From the NCBI GenBank assembly GCA_016800925.1, contig JABCPU010000410.1, forward strand, positions 1 through 57,873: a stretch of DNA of 57,873 nt, given 5' to 3'. This document shows, piece by piece, positions 9,977 to 20,603 of this stretch. The position numbers and the translations under genes were made by a program. The notes beneath the pieces are model-generated. The model made no database searches. It was not told the DNA's origin and saw only the letters and a list, made by a program, of their open reading frames with translations. How positions within the stretch are numbered: the first letter of the stretch is position 1; every line of letters begins with the position of its first letter. The DNA comes from Suillus spraguei (lineage: Eukaryota; Basidiomycota; Agaricomycetes; Boletales; Suillaceae).

Positions 9977-11250
9977 AAGGGGCTCCAGCAGCTGAAAGTG
10001 TTGCTCACCTTGACCATGACTGGTGTTTTGAGGAAGTCATCTGGAACTAGTGCAGAGGGATCCATGAACAGAATGGGGGCTAGACGTGTGTACTTTATCT
10101 CCACAACATCCTTCTTTAAAAGAGCAAGGAGTTGCTCATTCTCCTTCTTTTTGGCAGGCTCATCAGTGAAGATGGTCAGGTCAAGTTTTAAACCAGAGAA
10201 AATCAAACCAGTGCAGTCCTTGAGACTATGCAGTATGTTTGACCTCTCGGAACTAACCGCAGCACGAAACTAGAGTATATCATACATAAGTGTTGATGCC
10301 GCAGACAGAGGGAGAATTGGACATACCACCGATCCAAACTGTGAGTAAGTCTCCATCAATTTATGCAAAGCCTTGGGTATGCACTGATAAAGCTCAGCCA
10401 TTGCACCATTGAGCTTCGCTTCAGGTGAAGACCAATGTGTATCACTGTGTGGATCAATGTTTGGCTGAGGTTTTGTTGGAAAGAGCCCACTCATGACCCA
10501 AAAAGTAGTTAAGCATGGCATACATCTTGCCCACATGGGTGATGTCATTGTCGATGGTCGATGTCTTCTTAAGGACTTGGTTTCAGCTGCATGCAGGGAT
10601 AGCAGCCTGAAGCATAGCATGGTCTTTCTTGAGAGCGTGCAACTCAGACCGAACTGCAGTATATGCTTGTTGTGCTATTTCTAGCACCTATAAATCCAAC
10701 TGCTACATCAATCGAACCAGGAGAATGGCAGCATGAGTAAACTCACCCTGTGGACTTTATGCATGGGTGTGTCAGGCTGAGGAATTGTCAAGATCGTCCT
10801 CAGGGTGTTGAGATCGCTCCAGGCATCAGACTCATCATCTTCTCACTCATCATTTCCAGATTCGGACTCAGTATCCTCAACAGCATTGAGTTCTGCTGTG
10901 AAGTCATCTGAAAAATCTCCAGCCTGGGGCATGACACAAGAAATGTAAGTTTGAATAGTGGAGATATGAGACATGACAATTTAACTCAATAATGGTTCCA
11001 TGTTATAAAGACGTGACCCTGCATAGGGCCAGTTGCTCCACAGCATCTTGCCATCCTTGCTGTTGACATGCGGCATGTTTAGTTCAGCTTTGGCAAAGTC
11101 GACATGTAATAAAAGCTGCAGGTAGTTTGACTTAAGTACCGATTACTATCAAATGACTTATGACTCACCCTGATATTGGTCCAACTCAGAGTCAGTCTAC
11201 ATGAGGGCGGCATCAATACCATGGCTATTATGATATGTATTATTAGTGTA
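9977..11250 (-). pseudogene. Unrecognised multi-exon protein relic
   Basis: Minus-strand coding-like segments can be read in order. About 11100-10985 holds MPHVNSKDGKMLWSNWPYAG followed by a stop. About 10925-10760 is acidic (FTAELNAVEDTESESGNDE) with a TGA. About 10680-10330 holds a coiled-coil-like ELHALKKDHAMLQAA segment and ITHVGKMYAMLNYFLGHEW, then a frame change. About 10255-10000 holds LKLDLTIFTDEPAKKKENEQ and RLAPILFMDPSALVPDDF. The joints look like short introns plus at least two frameshifts. The segment pattern suggests a repeat-associated conserved protein, but I do not recognise a named domain. The 10-kb element has inserted just after the donor-like GTGAGC downstream of VMVKV, in what looks like an intron. 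Confidence 0.45.
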
Positions 11251-11286
11251 GTTAAAATAGAAGAACACAACAATTCGGACTTACAT

Positions 11287-12395
11287 CTAGATGGGACTGT
11301 GTGCTGTCAGAATGCCAGTATGGTTTCCATTGACTCTGTTTGTGAAAGCAGCGCAAGGGGGAGAGGACTGCTGCACTACAGTAGGCGAACTTGGGGATAC
11401 AATCTTCCCAACAACCAGAGGACGCATGGCATCATTTGATGAGATGCACATTTGCGGAATGGCTGATGATGACTGCATCACTTTGACATGTGCCTGCATG
11501 GATATCGGCACACCATTCAGCATTGGAATGCCCATGGGGGCTGCACGAGTGGCTGACAGCTGTATACCTCCAGGATATACCTGCTGAATGCCATGTTGAT
11601 CGCGGCAGATACTGTACTGGGGTTGCACTCCAAGGCAATATGGGAAAACAGAGTGTTGGTGGCCATCCACAGTCACAACAACGGTGTTATCTGTCATAAG
11701 AGTGTGATGGTCTTGATCTTCGTCCTCTTTAGTACCCAACAAGGGAAATTTGCATTTGAGCTCAGCAAACTCAAAGTGCTTGTCCCAAACCTGCAGCATT
11801 TTTCTGTGTGTAGTCCTGCTTGGGATTTTCTTGAGAAAGGAGGGTTTTGGCGAGCTCCAGACCCTGCATCAACTCGTTCTGCAACTGCAAAAGCTTATTG
11901 GATGACATTGCCTGCGAAGCACAGGTCTTCCTGACAGCCTTAATCTCACGATGGCGGAAGCAAATATAAGACTCATTGAGCATGTTCGATTCATCAAACT
12001 GATAAGCAGTTTGAACAACTTTGCTCAAACCATACAAACATAGAGATACTCACATTCAAAATGGGTATAATTCAGTGGCCTTTTCTTTTGATGCGGCGAT
12101 CATGCCAACAAGACTTTTGCTAAGTGCAGTGGTAGAGCAGGTTGCAGTATCCATGTTGGCACTGCAAACATTGCAAACATAGAGGGTGGTAATGGGGAGG
12201 AGAATGCTTCTTGATAGTCTGTAAACAGAGGAAACATCATGCCGGACTCAAGGCCCTGTGACACGAATCAGCGGTGTCTTATGGTGGTCAGGTAAATAGA
12301 CTTGCATGGTGCAAGAACTCTGTTGTGTCATGGGTGACCTTCTCAAAGATGCTCATTACAAGTTTGAACTCATCCTCCATAATAGCAAGAGGCTG
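11287..12395 (-). pseudogene. EPL1: Enhancer of polycomb-like (EPL1) fragment, 5'-truncated
   Basis: Minus-strand exons read, in order: MEDEFKLVMSIFEKVTHDT from 12380; MMFPLFTDYQEAFSSPLPP then a proline-poor hydrophobic stretch (about 12250-12150); WHDRRIKRKGH, a TGA, IIPILN and an intron; FDESNMLNESYICFRHREIK continuing KAVRKTCASQAMSSNKLL; then VWDKHFEFAELKCKFP and a low-complexity tail with ISMQAHVKVMQSSSA. This is the order of the EPL1 C-terminal half. EPL1 is the NuA4 histone-acetyltransferase scaffold, and the Y-x-C-F-R-x-R-E core is diagnostic. The N-terminal EPc region is absent. One in-frame stop and one frameshift near 11790 show that it is not functional. It is probably a captured or duplicated piece next to the Plavaka transposase; the intact gene is expected elsewhere. 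Confidence 0.75.
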
Positions 12396-12397
12396 TA

Positions 12398-12445
12398 ATG
12401 GCTGATGGTGATTGCATCACTTTGACATGCGCCTGCATGGATATC
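12398..12445 (-). repeat. Second copy of an EPL1 tail segment
   Basis: The ~48 bases encoding ISMQAHVKVMQSPSAI repeat almost exactly the segment at about 11460-11507 (ISMQAHVKVMQSSSAI), in the same orientation. It lies immediately upstream of the EPL1 exon beginning MEDEF, so a tail piece abuts a middle exon: an internal rearrangement or the end of another truncated copy. Confidence 0.7.
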
Positions 12446-12933
12446 AGAACCATTGTACGCATGGCATGGGCAGAGGAGATAGCTGTGTCATTGGAGATAT
12501 GGGAGAGCAGAGCTGAGTACAAATTTGGTGTGCATAGTGTGGGCAGAGGAGATGGCTGTGTCATTGGAGATATAGGAGAGTAGAGATGAGTGCAGTCAGA
12601 TGAGATGATGCTAAGAAAAGAGGGATCTACACACATATTTGGACACTGTCGTTCTGGTTCAGACTGATAGAGGTGAAGGGGAAATGGATACAGATGAAGC
12701 CGGTATAATGAGACAAGAAGGAGAGGCAAGAAGAACTGAGGAATGGGTGGCATCATAGCATTGGGTTGGGTAAGCTCACAGCCATAGAAGAGTCGGAGTG
12801 TCGAGCTGATAGCTGGGCAGTTTGGGGTTCATGTGGTTTGGGATAGGTTCAGCAGGTTGCTTGTGGTCAGAGAAGGGTGGATTGGAATTTGGGTGGTGCC
12901 TATTACTATGTGCTAAGGAGACATCGGAGCTGG
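12446..12933. other. Unassigned stretch between EPL1 relic and Plavaka relic
   Basis: It contains two imperfect copies of GAGATGGCTGTGTCATTGG-type sequence (around 12476 and 12547) about 70 bases apart, and a minus-strand Pro/Ser/Asn-rich reading frame (HSNRHHPNSNPPFSDHKQ). No domain is recognised. It may be the 3' end of the transposase transcript or more EPL1-like low-complexity tail. Confidence 0.3.
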
Positions 12934-14916
12934 TCACTGGCGTGCTGGATGTGACTTCATGCACAAAAACATGTCACTATCAATGTGGTCGACCACAAGG
13001 AATTCATCTTGATGATCAGGGTCAGGGAAACAAACAGCACCACAAATGAGAGACTGGACTGGAATGAATATAGAACTTGCCCTTGGGATGGCTTTGACAT
13101 GAGTAAGACATAAATCACAGTCCGACCTGCAAGAAGCACCAATGCCAGCAGTGAATGGCTGAACCAATGCAAACTCAAAGCAACCAACATCCAGAAGCTG
13201 ACACTTGAATATAAAAATAAGCTGAACAAAAACTGTTACCTCCTGGGTGAGTTGTATAAGTGCGCAGTCATAGCATGGTTGCCCATGGAAGTGTGGACTG
13301 CATCGAAGGTAGTCGGTAGTTTGCTTCCAGTCGATGGTAGACTTGTAATGTACCTTGAGAAAGCGATGTTCATAAATTTGATTCAGAAATACATAAATCA
13401 GTACTAGACACATAGTAAAACAAGATCAACTCACCAAGAAGTTTGCCAGTATGGTGACCCATCTTTCCAGTCGATATCCATACATAGGTAATGAATTGTT
13501 GATAAAATTGGAAAACTTCTTATGAAAGCCTTGAAATGCACAATCCAGTTGGCCACAGTGGTTCTCAATGTCTTGGATGACTACAGGCTGTTGTGCCGAA
13601 CCAAGTTTGATGTGCCCCTCGAAAGTAACAGGATTTGGGACTTCATTGTCATTGTCACCCTCTCATGGCAATATGTGCTGCTCGTTGAGCATGTCCAGCG
13701 CCCTCTCAACATTTTGACTGCAAATTTACGCTGGTCAACATGTAGTATCTAATAAGATCTATACTGAGTGAACATCATCAAACACTATAATGTTAGAAAA
13801 ATACCTGGTCAGTGACGTCCTTTCCATTTGACTGGCACTCATAGGTCTCTTTAAGGGGGCCATGAAGCTTCTCATTCAGACGGGCGCTGTAGTTGCGTAC
13901 TGCACCCTTCATTCGGATGTCCCTAGTTACATGCTTCCAGAGATGCATCTTTGGAAAGTCCCAGTCAAGCTTAAGACCTTTGATGGGAGAACCCAGAGCA
14001 CATTCAATATAGTCCTAAAATGTGCAATCAACAATCTATTTAAAAAGTGAATGAGCAGAACATTTACCTTGAGTGCGTATCAAAAACACGTAGTTCAGCA
14101 TCAATTGCTGCCAGCGTGCTTGTTGTATGCACGTCGAGACCAATATAGCTATCCAATTGCAGATAGCTACTAATAATGCAGAGAATTTTATACCATTCTG
14201 GGCTAGTCCTCTGGTTCAAAATGCTTACTGCAGCATAAAAGGCTTGCTGCACAGCAGTTAGTGTTAGAAAGCCAAAGCCTCATAATACATACCTTAGATA
14301 GATCTTGCATTTTGTTACCATCACTGAAAGTGATGTGGATGATGGTGCTGAAATGATTCAGATTGCGCCATTGAGGGAAACTAGCAACCCTACAAGTGAA
14401 GGACATGAGTTTATGAGAATTGTGATGTGAATGACTTACTGTTTCTTGACCTTTGATTCTTCATCATGTCCGAGTGCTTTGAGGATTATCTTCAACTCCT
14501 CGAGTAGGTACCTCCACATACAAAGATGGAGGGCATGAAGGTGGTCAAAACTGATGGCTTGATGGGGATTGGAGTGTGCAATAAGCCAGAAAACATTCTA
14601 TTGATGAGGTATTAGCAAAGATCAGGATTGTATGGGATAATGAGATATGAAGGAGAGGGGCAGGAAGAAGGTTGGTGGCCAGACTCAATGAATGAGTGAG
14701 CGGCAGTGCAAACCATTAGGATTGAGATAATGAAAATATAGAGGTGAAACAAGAGAGTGAATATTGCTGATAGCTTACTGCAACAGCACGCAATCCTAAC
14801 ACCTTGAGTAGTTCCTCACTCAAGCTTTGCTGACCTTATAAACATTGAGTGCAGCTATTGCTTCTTCCACTGTTCTAAATGCAAATGCCTTCGACAGCTC
14901 ACTAAGTTCTTTGAGT

Positions 14917-15678
14917 GGTACTGTTAAGACTGTACTCAAGGGTAGAGAGATCTGAAGGGCTTTGGCCTCAGTTCGTACACTGTGCCCCTTTCTCGAGTAA
15001 TGCCCCTTATTTCAGGGAGGAGTTATTGTTCGAAGACCCGGAAGGAGTTGCGTGACAGATCTGGGTGTCCGAAGGTGTCGGATAGGGTACGTCCGAAGGT
15101 TATTCGGAACGTAAGGAGAGGACAGAGATTAAGGCTAGTTTCGGAACGAGTTCCTAACTAGAAACTAACGGAGATGGACTATCCGAAGATAGAGTCGGAG
15201 ATATAGACTATAGGAATCAATCCTAAGTCTCGGAAGGTGACTTAAAGCGGAAAGTAGCTTAAGTCCAGAAGAGGCGGAATGAGTAGAATCTAAGATGATA
15301 TTCGAACTAAGGTTCTACGGAGATCTACAAGTGGTTTATATACTGTAAGTATCTAAGACGGATAATCAGCAAGTCCGGGACCGAGGGCTATGTACGAAGT
15401 GTAGCGGAAGTCTATTAGTTAATGCACAGCGGATCAGTAAGCATGAATGGAAATGAACACAGGAAACGGATCAGTAACACAGGAGGAAATATAAACAGCC
15501 GGAGTACCGGTAGTAGGAGAAATGACGAAAGGAGATAGACGCAGATGTATACCAGGGGGTTAAGGTGCGAGAAGTGAGTACATTCGGATGGGTGGTCCGG
15601 ACAGGATCTGTGGACCGGACGGATATGGGTCGGATCTGGGGGGGATCTGAGATTAGAAGTCTGGTATATGACAGGTAC
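14917..15678 (+). mobile_element. Solo LTR, family 2 subfamily, with target duplication
   Basis: The LTR spans 14922-15673 (752 bp), starting TGTTAAGACTGTACTC and ending TCTGGTATATGACA. It is flanked by exact 5-bp duplications GGTAC (14917-14921 and 15674-15678). It shares the GGCCTCAGTTCGTACACTGTGCCCC block and the terminal GTCTGGTATATGACA with the 1177-bp LTR at 35083-36259, but is shorter. It lies inside the Plavaka coding region just after CLVCLVP. A solo LTR with intact duplications means an insertion followed by LTR-LTR recombination. Confidence 0.9.
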
Positions 15679-16543
15679 AAGACACACCAGACAGGGACAT
15701 TTGCTATGATGACCGCAAATGAGGGACATCATGCACCTAAAAACAGTCTAATATCAGATTGCGGATGTGTGTAAGAATATAGAACATACTGTTCTTCATA
15801 ATCAGCAGAAAGTATTAGTATAATGGGAAACAGCCAGCGCATGATATTGTCATAGCAATTATGTGAATAACCAGACTTCGAGTACTGCATGACCAGTTCC
15901 AAGAGTTTTAAGAATGCCTCATGCCATATGACATGTTTGAGGTTTACAAACCACGGCTTGCCTTCTTCATCTGCATCTTCGGATACCTGCAACTATAATG
16001 AGTCACATCAGAAGATTCAATCAGAGTGTTGACATACGATGGGCAACCACCTGACAACATGGCCGCCGCCAATGCCCTCACTGTTCCATATGCTAACCGA
16101 CAAATTCGCACAATGGACAATGACAGAATATCCCTTTACTGTACCATGGGATGACAGTCTTGTCTTGTCCACATACAGGATGAAGCAGAACGGAGCGGCT
16201 TTAAGACCATTTGGAAGGCGAGACTGATTTGTTGATGCTGAGTGAAAGTAGATAATGATATTAAACAAATGTTACATGCCTGGACATCCCACCATCGATC
16301 ACCCATCCAAGGCTCGTTGTAAAAGTGTTCAAAATCCCTGCCATTATGTTTGAAAACTCATTGTGCATCCCAGACAAAATGTGGAGCAAGTAGCAGATTA
16401 GCTAGCAAATCAAGGGCCCAGTCCCAGAGAGGCAGTGCATGAGTCTCATACACTCATTGTTCCTTTTTATAAGGAACAGTGATGTTGTGTTTTATAAACT
16501 AATTCACAGATATATCATACAAAGTGTGAGATTTATTAGTAAC

Positions 16544-17023
16544 ATACCTGTTACAACTGGGGTGGCATCACCAGCGACAGTGAAAAGACACAGTCGGTCT
16601 GCTGGGAAGTTCTACAATGTCCAAAAGAGGACAAGGTGAAAGTACAAGGAACACATTCCGAGTACAATCAAAGGTTCGGCCTCAAAGACAAGTCTAAGAG
16701 GTTCTACGAGAATAGAGACTAAGGCTAAGGAGTGCTTAGACTTAGAGACAATTCAAGACGACTTAGGTTGGAGACCTAAGCGAAGGGGTTCCGGGTAAAA
16801 CCCAGTAGGTTAAAGTAAAGTATACAAGCGTAATACAACGTGCTTAAATAGGCCAATATGTGCGCACGGACCAAGAGAGACGTGAGAACGTAAGTGCGTA
16901 TCCAAAGAAGGAAGGCAACTATAGTACAGATGCGTTGAGCATATGAGTCAGAGTCATGTTATGTAATGTACAACGTAGAGGAAGAAGAAAATGAATAGGG
17001 GCACATACAATTGTAACAATACC
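16544..17023 (-). mobile_element. Solo LTR, Gypsy family A, with target duplication
   Basis: The LTR spans 16549-17018 (470 bp), starting TGTTACAACTGGGG and ending ACAATTGTAACA, with ATACC duplicated at 16544-16548 and 17019-17023. It is the same family as the LTRs of the chromovirus copies at 23978, 27387 and 34491. It sits a few bases inside a Plavaka intron (donor GTGACA right after the HAAAQ codons), so this insertion need not have destroyed the transposase when it arrived. Confidence 0.92.
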
Positions 17024-17967
17024 AGTGTCACCTGAGCAGCTGCATGTTCCCAAGCTTTGCGCAGATCAGCATCATTTGTAAGAGTTATTTGGCTCTCCCC
17101 TCTCAATATGCGACCAATGAGAGCAAGGAGCCCATCAATCTGTGACTTATTGAGTGCAGCATTGAGTGCGATCTCTGCAAACTCAAAGTCGCCATGGGAA
17201 CAGAAAGGATGCCAGGGCTGTTCATCCACAGGAAGGTCTTCTTCAGGATATGTGTTGATGCCAAACTCCTCAAATGTTTGAAGGAGTGGTTCACGGCCGG
17301 CAGAAGGATGATACTCTGTTTTGAATTTGATGGGCCATGGAAGAGGGATTGCAGGTTGCACTTCAACAGAACCTCGCTGGCTGTTGGCTATACAAAAGAA
17401 TTAGTAAGTGATACAGGTGAATATGGTATGCACTTACCTTGGCTATTGGCACCCTCGAGGTTCCTATCATAGTCCCCATCGTCATAGGCTTCGAAATCAC
17501 CTGCATACAGGTTATCTGCTGGCAGTGCAAGGTCAGCTAGTGATGGTTAGTGTTTGAGGTGCACACAAAAGGGTATGTGAGACATACCTAGAGGACCATG
17601 ATCCCTGATTGCAGGGGGAGCATTTTGAATCCCAGCGACTGATTGTGATGGGCCAGCGCTAATTATAGGAGGTGTTATTATGCCCATGTCAATGTGAGCC
17701 TGCCGCCGAGCTACATATCTCAATGATCATCAGGAAAATCCACCAAGAGCAGATAGCAGAGGACTCACCTCTCCTTTGATCTTGTTCATATTGAATGGCG
17801 AATGCTGCTTATTCTGCCTTGGTATCCTTTTGCTTCTTGCAGCTTGCTTCGTGCTTCTTGAAGCCTTGCGTCTTGAACTTCTTGCTACAATGTGGGCATA
17901 AAAGCTGCCCTGTCAGAGTTTCTTTGGAGAAGTTATATTTGCTTCTATGAGTGCGAGAGGGACCCAT

Positions 17968-18407
17968 ACTGATAGCGATGTGATATTGTATTACTGTACA
18001 ATCGATGACTGTTGATCAGTCATTGCATAACATTATCTCATGCCTTTGATGACATCAGCCGCCCTTGAAAGGCACTTTTAAGGTACCTTTCAATGCACAT
18101 GACCCAACTTGTAAGCCAGTGGCATTACAATGGCCTGTTACTTTTTTCCGACAAATCACTTCGAATTCCTCATATGTACATGACTAGCTCATGCATGCAT
18201 GTTCAAAAATTGCTAAGTCTCGTCTATGTATGTATATACAGCTGCGCCTGCAGCACACTGGATTGCAGAATGCCGTGGGCATTCATTGTCGTCTCTCAAC
18301 GGTGGCATGCATTGCATCCTGCTTTCTCTGTGACACTCATCTCACACTTCACACTCTTCACAATGATACTACAACTTGCCTGGGATTGACTCGGAATTTG
18401 GTCGAGT
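17968..18407. other. No gene seen
   Basis: Sequence upstream of the Plavaka start codon. It contains a run of T-rich and CA-rich sequence but no domain-like reading frame and no clear inverted repeat that would mark the end of the Plavaka element. A transposon tip is expected somewhere here. Confidence 0.3.
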
Positions 18408-19295
18408 TTGCTGTTGCAGTTGCAAGCCCTCATAATGTTGCTTGAATGGTGTGTGTGTAGTCAATGCTCACTCACTGATGGTGGCCATCTTCTGCAGGCC
18501 AAAAAGACCCGCCTCAGGCATAGCGAGCTTGATTGGTGCAACCAAGACCATCTTGCCATGCTGCAAGCGTGGAAAGCTGCAGATGAGCCCCCTACTGGAT
18601 CGCCAATCTCCCTTCCATCTACCCATGGCTGACCAGCTCTACATCCCTTACCAGAACTTATAGACTTCGACTGGGGGCTGGACCTTCAGTACACTCATGA
18701 TGGTGGTGATCTGATGAATCTGGATGACAAGTCCAGTAATGATGGTGATAAGCACCTTTTATTAAGCTCGGATGATGATGAAGCTTGCAACCACAATGCA
18801 CTGTTTCCATGTGTTCTGGAGGGAGAACTTATAATAGCTGATGATGGCGACCGCATCTCAGATGATGGTGGTGACCTTGATGCAGCAGATGATCTCATCA
18901 ATGACCCTGCCTTTCATGCAGCTAATCCACTTGCTGATGATGAAGATAATGTGCAAGAAGGAGATGCTGACCCTGAAGATGAAGACTTATTCAATGAGCC
19001 TCCTGCTTTTGAGGAGCATTCTGCTATCAGGAATGCTTATGTGCAAGCATATGTTGCTGCTGCATTTAAGGGTGCCACTCATGAAGTGTGCCACATCATC
19101 TTAGATGGTGTTGCATGTGTGCTCACTTCTGCTCAAGACGCTGCGCCAGGTCTTGATTTCAAGGGCCTCAATAGCATGGGCAGGACTCTGCCAACTGTTG
19201 AGAAGTGCCTCAGTGTTAATCTTAGCTCTATCATCACCTACTTTTTTCTATGCCCAGTCTGCTGGAGGGTACATGACTCATCAACACTCTATAAC
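18408..19295 (+). pseudogene. Tnp2-like transposase, N-terminal fragment
   Basis: Plus-strand reading gives an N-terminal cysteine-containing piece (CVCSQCSLTDGGHLLQ), a TGA near 18630, then an open frame from 18714. That frame has a long acidic tract, PPAFEEHSAIRNAYVQAYV, AAFKGATHEVCHIILDGV, GLNSMGRTLPTVEKCLSV and ITYFFLCPVCW. The I-R-N-A-Y, R-T-L-P-T-V-E-K and C-x2-C-W blocks in this order are those of the large basidiomycete Tnp2/CACTA-like transposases; the catalytic domain would follow. The frame is cut at 19295 by the Copia 5' LTR. No matching downstream half is present in the window. Confidence 0.7.
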
Positions 19296-19433
19296 TGTTA
19301 CGGCCATGTCAAACCAGAGGCTACTAATAAGTTCCAGCTCAGCATGGGGGTTGTACTGGAGGGTCATAACTAATTCAAGGGGGCTTGGCCTCAGCTCATG
19401 CGCTGTGCCCCTTATACGAGTATGTGCCCCCAA

Positions 19434-20603
19434 TCTAAGAAGAAAGGGGGAACATGTGGGATAAGTTTGCTAGCTCATGTGGCTTTCACATATGTTGCGT
19501 TGGGCCATGTGGTTTTTGCTAAAGGCCACATTTTTTTGGTTAGCTCGCTTAATTTCTCGCATGGTTTTTTCAAGTGCTGATTCAATACACTGTTGTCCCA
19601 TTGTGTGATGCGTGATTGGATTTGGTCACGTGACTGCACAGCTGGTCAAATTTGCCATGGGTTGTCTGAAGCTGGGGTAAAACCAAATTATTAGGATGGA
19701 GTCGAGGCCAGGGAGCCAAAGGGAGTGTGAAGCCAAAAGTGAAGCCAAAAAGGAATGCAAAGGAGTGGAAAGCAAAAAAGGAGGTCAAGCAAAATATGAG
19801 TGCGATTGCAGAAGATGGCTAATAGGGAAAAACAGAAGGAACTCATCAGGGGCTGGAAGGAGTGGTGGCACCATCAAAAGGCATGGTCAAGTTGTCAGGA
19901 ACAGGTCAATACCTATGACAAGCTACTCCATCAGGCACCAATACCAGGTTGGAAGTTACCAGCAGGCTGGAAGTGTCCTCCCCCACCCTCAGGAAAAATC
20001 TTCTGATAAATTAAATTTTTCTTAGATTGATTATATTTTGGCTATCAAAGAATCTGAACTTTGTCATTTGAAAAATCATGTTATTTGTTTCAAAGCTGCT
20101 ATGATCATTAGGATGGAGAGATGGGGGGACAGAAGAGCATGGGGAGGGGAGAATGAAGGCATGGGAGAAGGGAGACGGGAGACAGGAGACTTGCATGATT
20201 TTGTCATGTGACAACTTAATACTGTTGCCCCCTATTAAAACTTGACACAAAAGATATATTCAAGTTAATAGTTTGCAGTAAATAATTTTAAAAAATCAAA
20301 ATCAAATGCAATGACATGAGGATGAGATGGGCAATATAAACTCACAAAGATGGTGATGTGGTACTCTTACTTCTGTCAAAATATTGGTCAAAGTTATAAT
20401 TTATTTCAAAACCTATCATCAATATTGAAGGTAATTATTAGGATGAAGCCAAGAAAGCCAAAAAGAGTGTGAAGCACTCTTTTTGGTTTTCTGTGCCTTG
20501 GGCAAAAAACAATTATTGGGATGAAGCCTTGGCCAGAAAGCAAAAGGAGTGTGAAGCACTCCTTTTGCTTCCTGTGCCGAAGGCACAATGGGTGGTGGAC
20601 TCA
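19434..20603 (+). mobile_element. Helitron-like non-autonomous insertion inside the LTR
   Basis: A 1170-bp segment lies between host A and T without any target duplication. It starts TCTAAGAAGAAAGGGGG and ends GGGTGGTGGACTCA. An A|T target, a 5' TC and hairpins near the 3' end are Helitron hallmarks; the last four bases are CTCA rather than the canonical CTRR, and the nearest hairpin is 35 bases from the end instead of ~11. A second locus (39185-39286) has the same 3' end, also followed by T. The insertion carries a short open frame (19800-20006) encoding GWKEWWHHQKAWSSCQEQV and GWKLPAGWKCPPPPSG, not a recognised domain. Confidence 0.6.
20430..20590 (+). repeat. Two tandem hairpin units
   Basis: Two ~80-base units start ATTATTRGGATGAAGCC. 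The first forms a 12-bp perfect stem, CCAAAAAGAGTG / CACTCTTTTTGG (20458-20469 and 20475-20486), that extends further with one mismatch. The second forms GCAAAAGGAGTG / CACTCCTTTTGC (20540-20551 and 20557-20568). Both have the loop TGAAG. Related but non-folding units occur at about 19690 and 39230-39275. Confidence 0.85.

Larger units (their letters stand above)
12934..17967 (-). pseudogene. Plavaka-type (KDZ-group) transposase, interrupted
   Basis: The ATG at 17967 opens an exon with a single zinc finger (LLCPHCSKKFKTQGFKKHE), an in-frame TAA at 17809-17811 and a GTGAGT donor. Later exons give ARRQAHIDMGIITPP, then WPIKFKTEYHPSAGREP with PWHPFCSHGDFEFAEIALN and the following ALNKSQIDGLLALIGRIL. 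After the first solo LTR come DKTRLSSHGTVKGY, GIGGGHVVRWLPIV, WHEAFLKLLELVMQYSKSGY, RWLFPIILILSADYEEQY and CPCLVCLVP. After the second solo LTR come the C-terminal exons ending HIDSDMFLCMKS. These blocks and their order match basidiomycete Plavaka transposases (cut-and-paste, DDE-type). Two LTR insertions and the stop make it dead. Confidence 0.8.

Noticed and set aside
19434..20603. Calling the insertion a certain Helitron
   Set aside because: The 3' end is CTCA, not CTRR, and no RepHel gene lies inside; kept as Helitron-like only.
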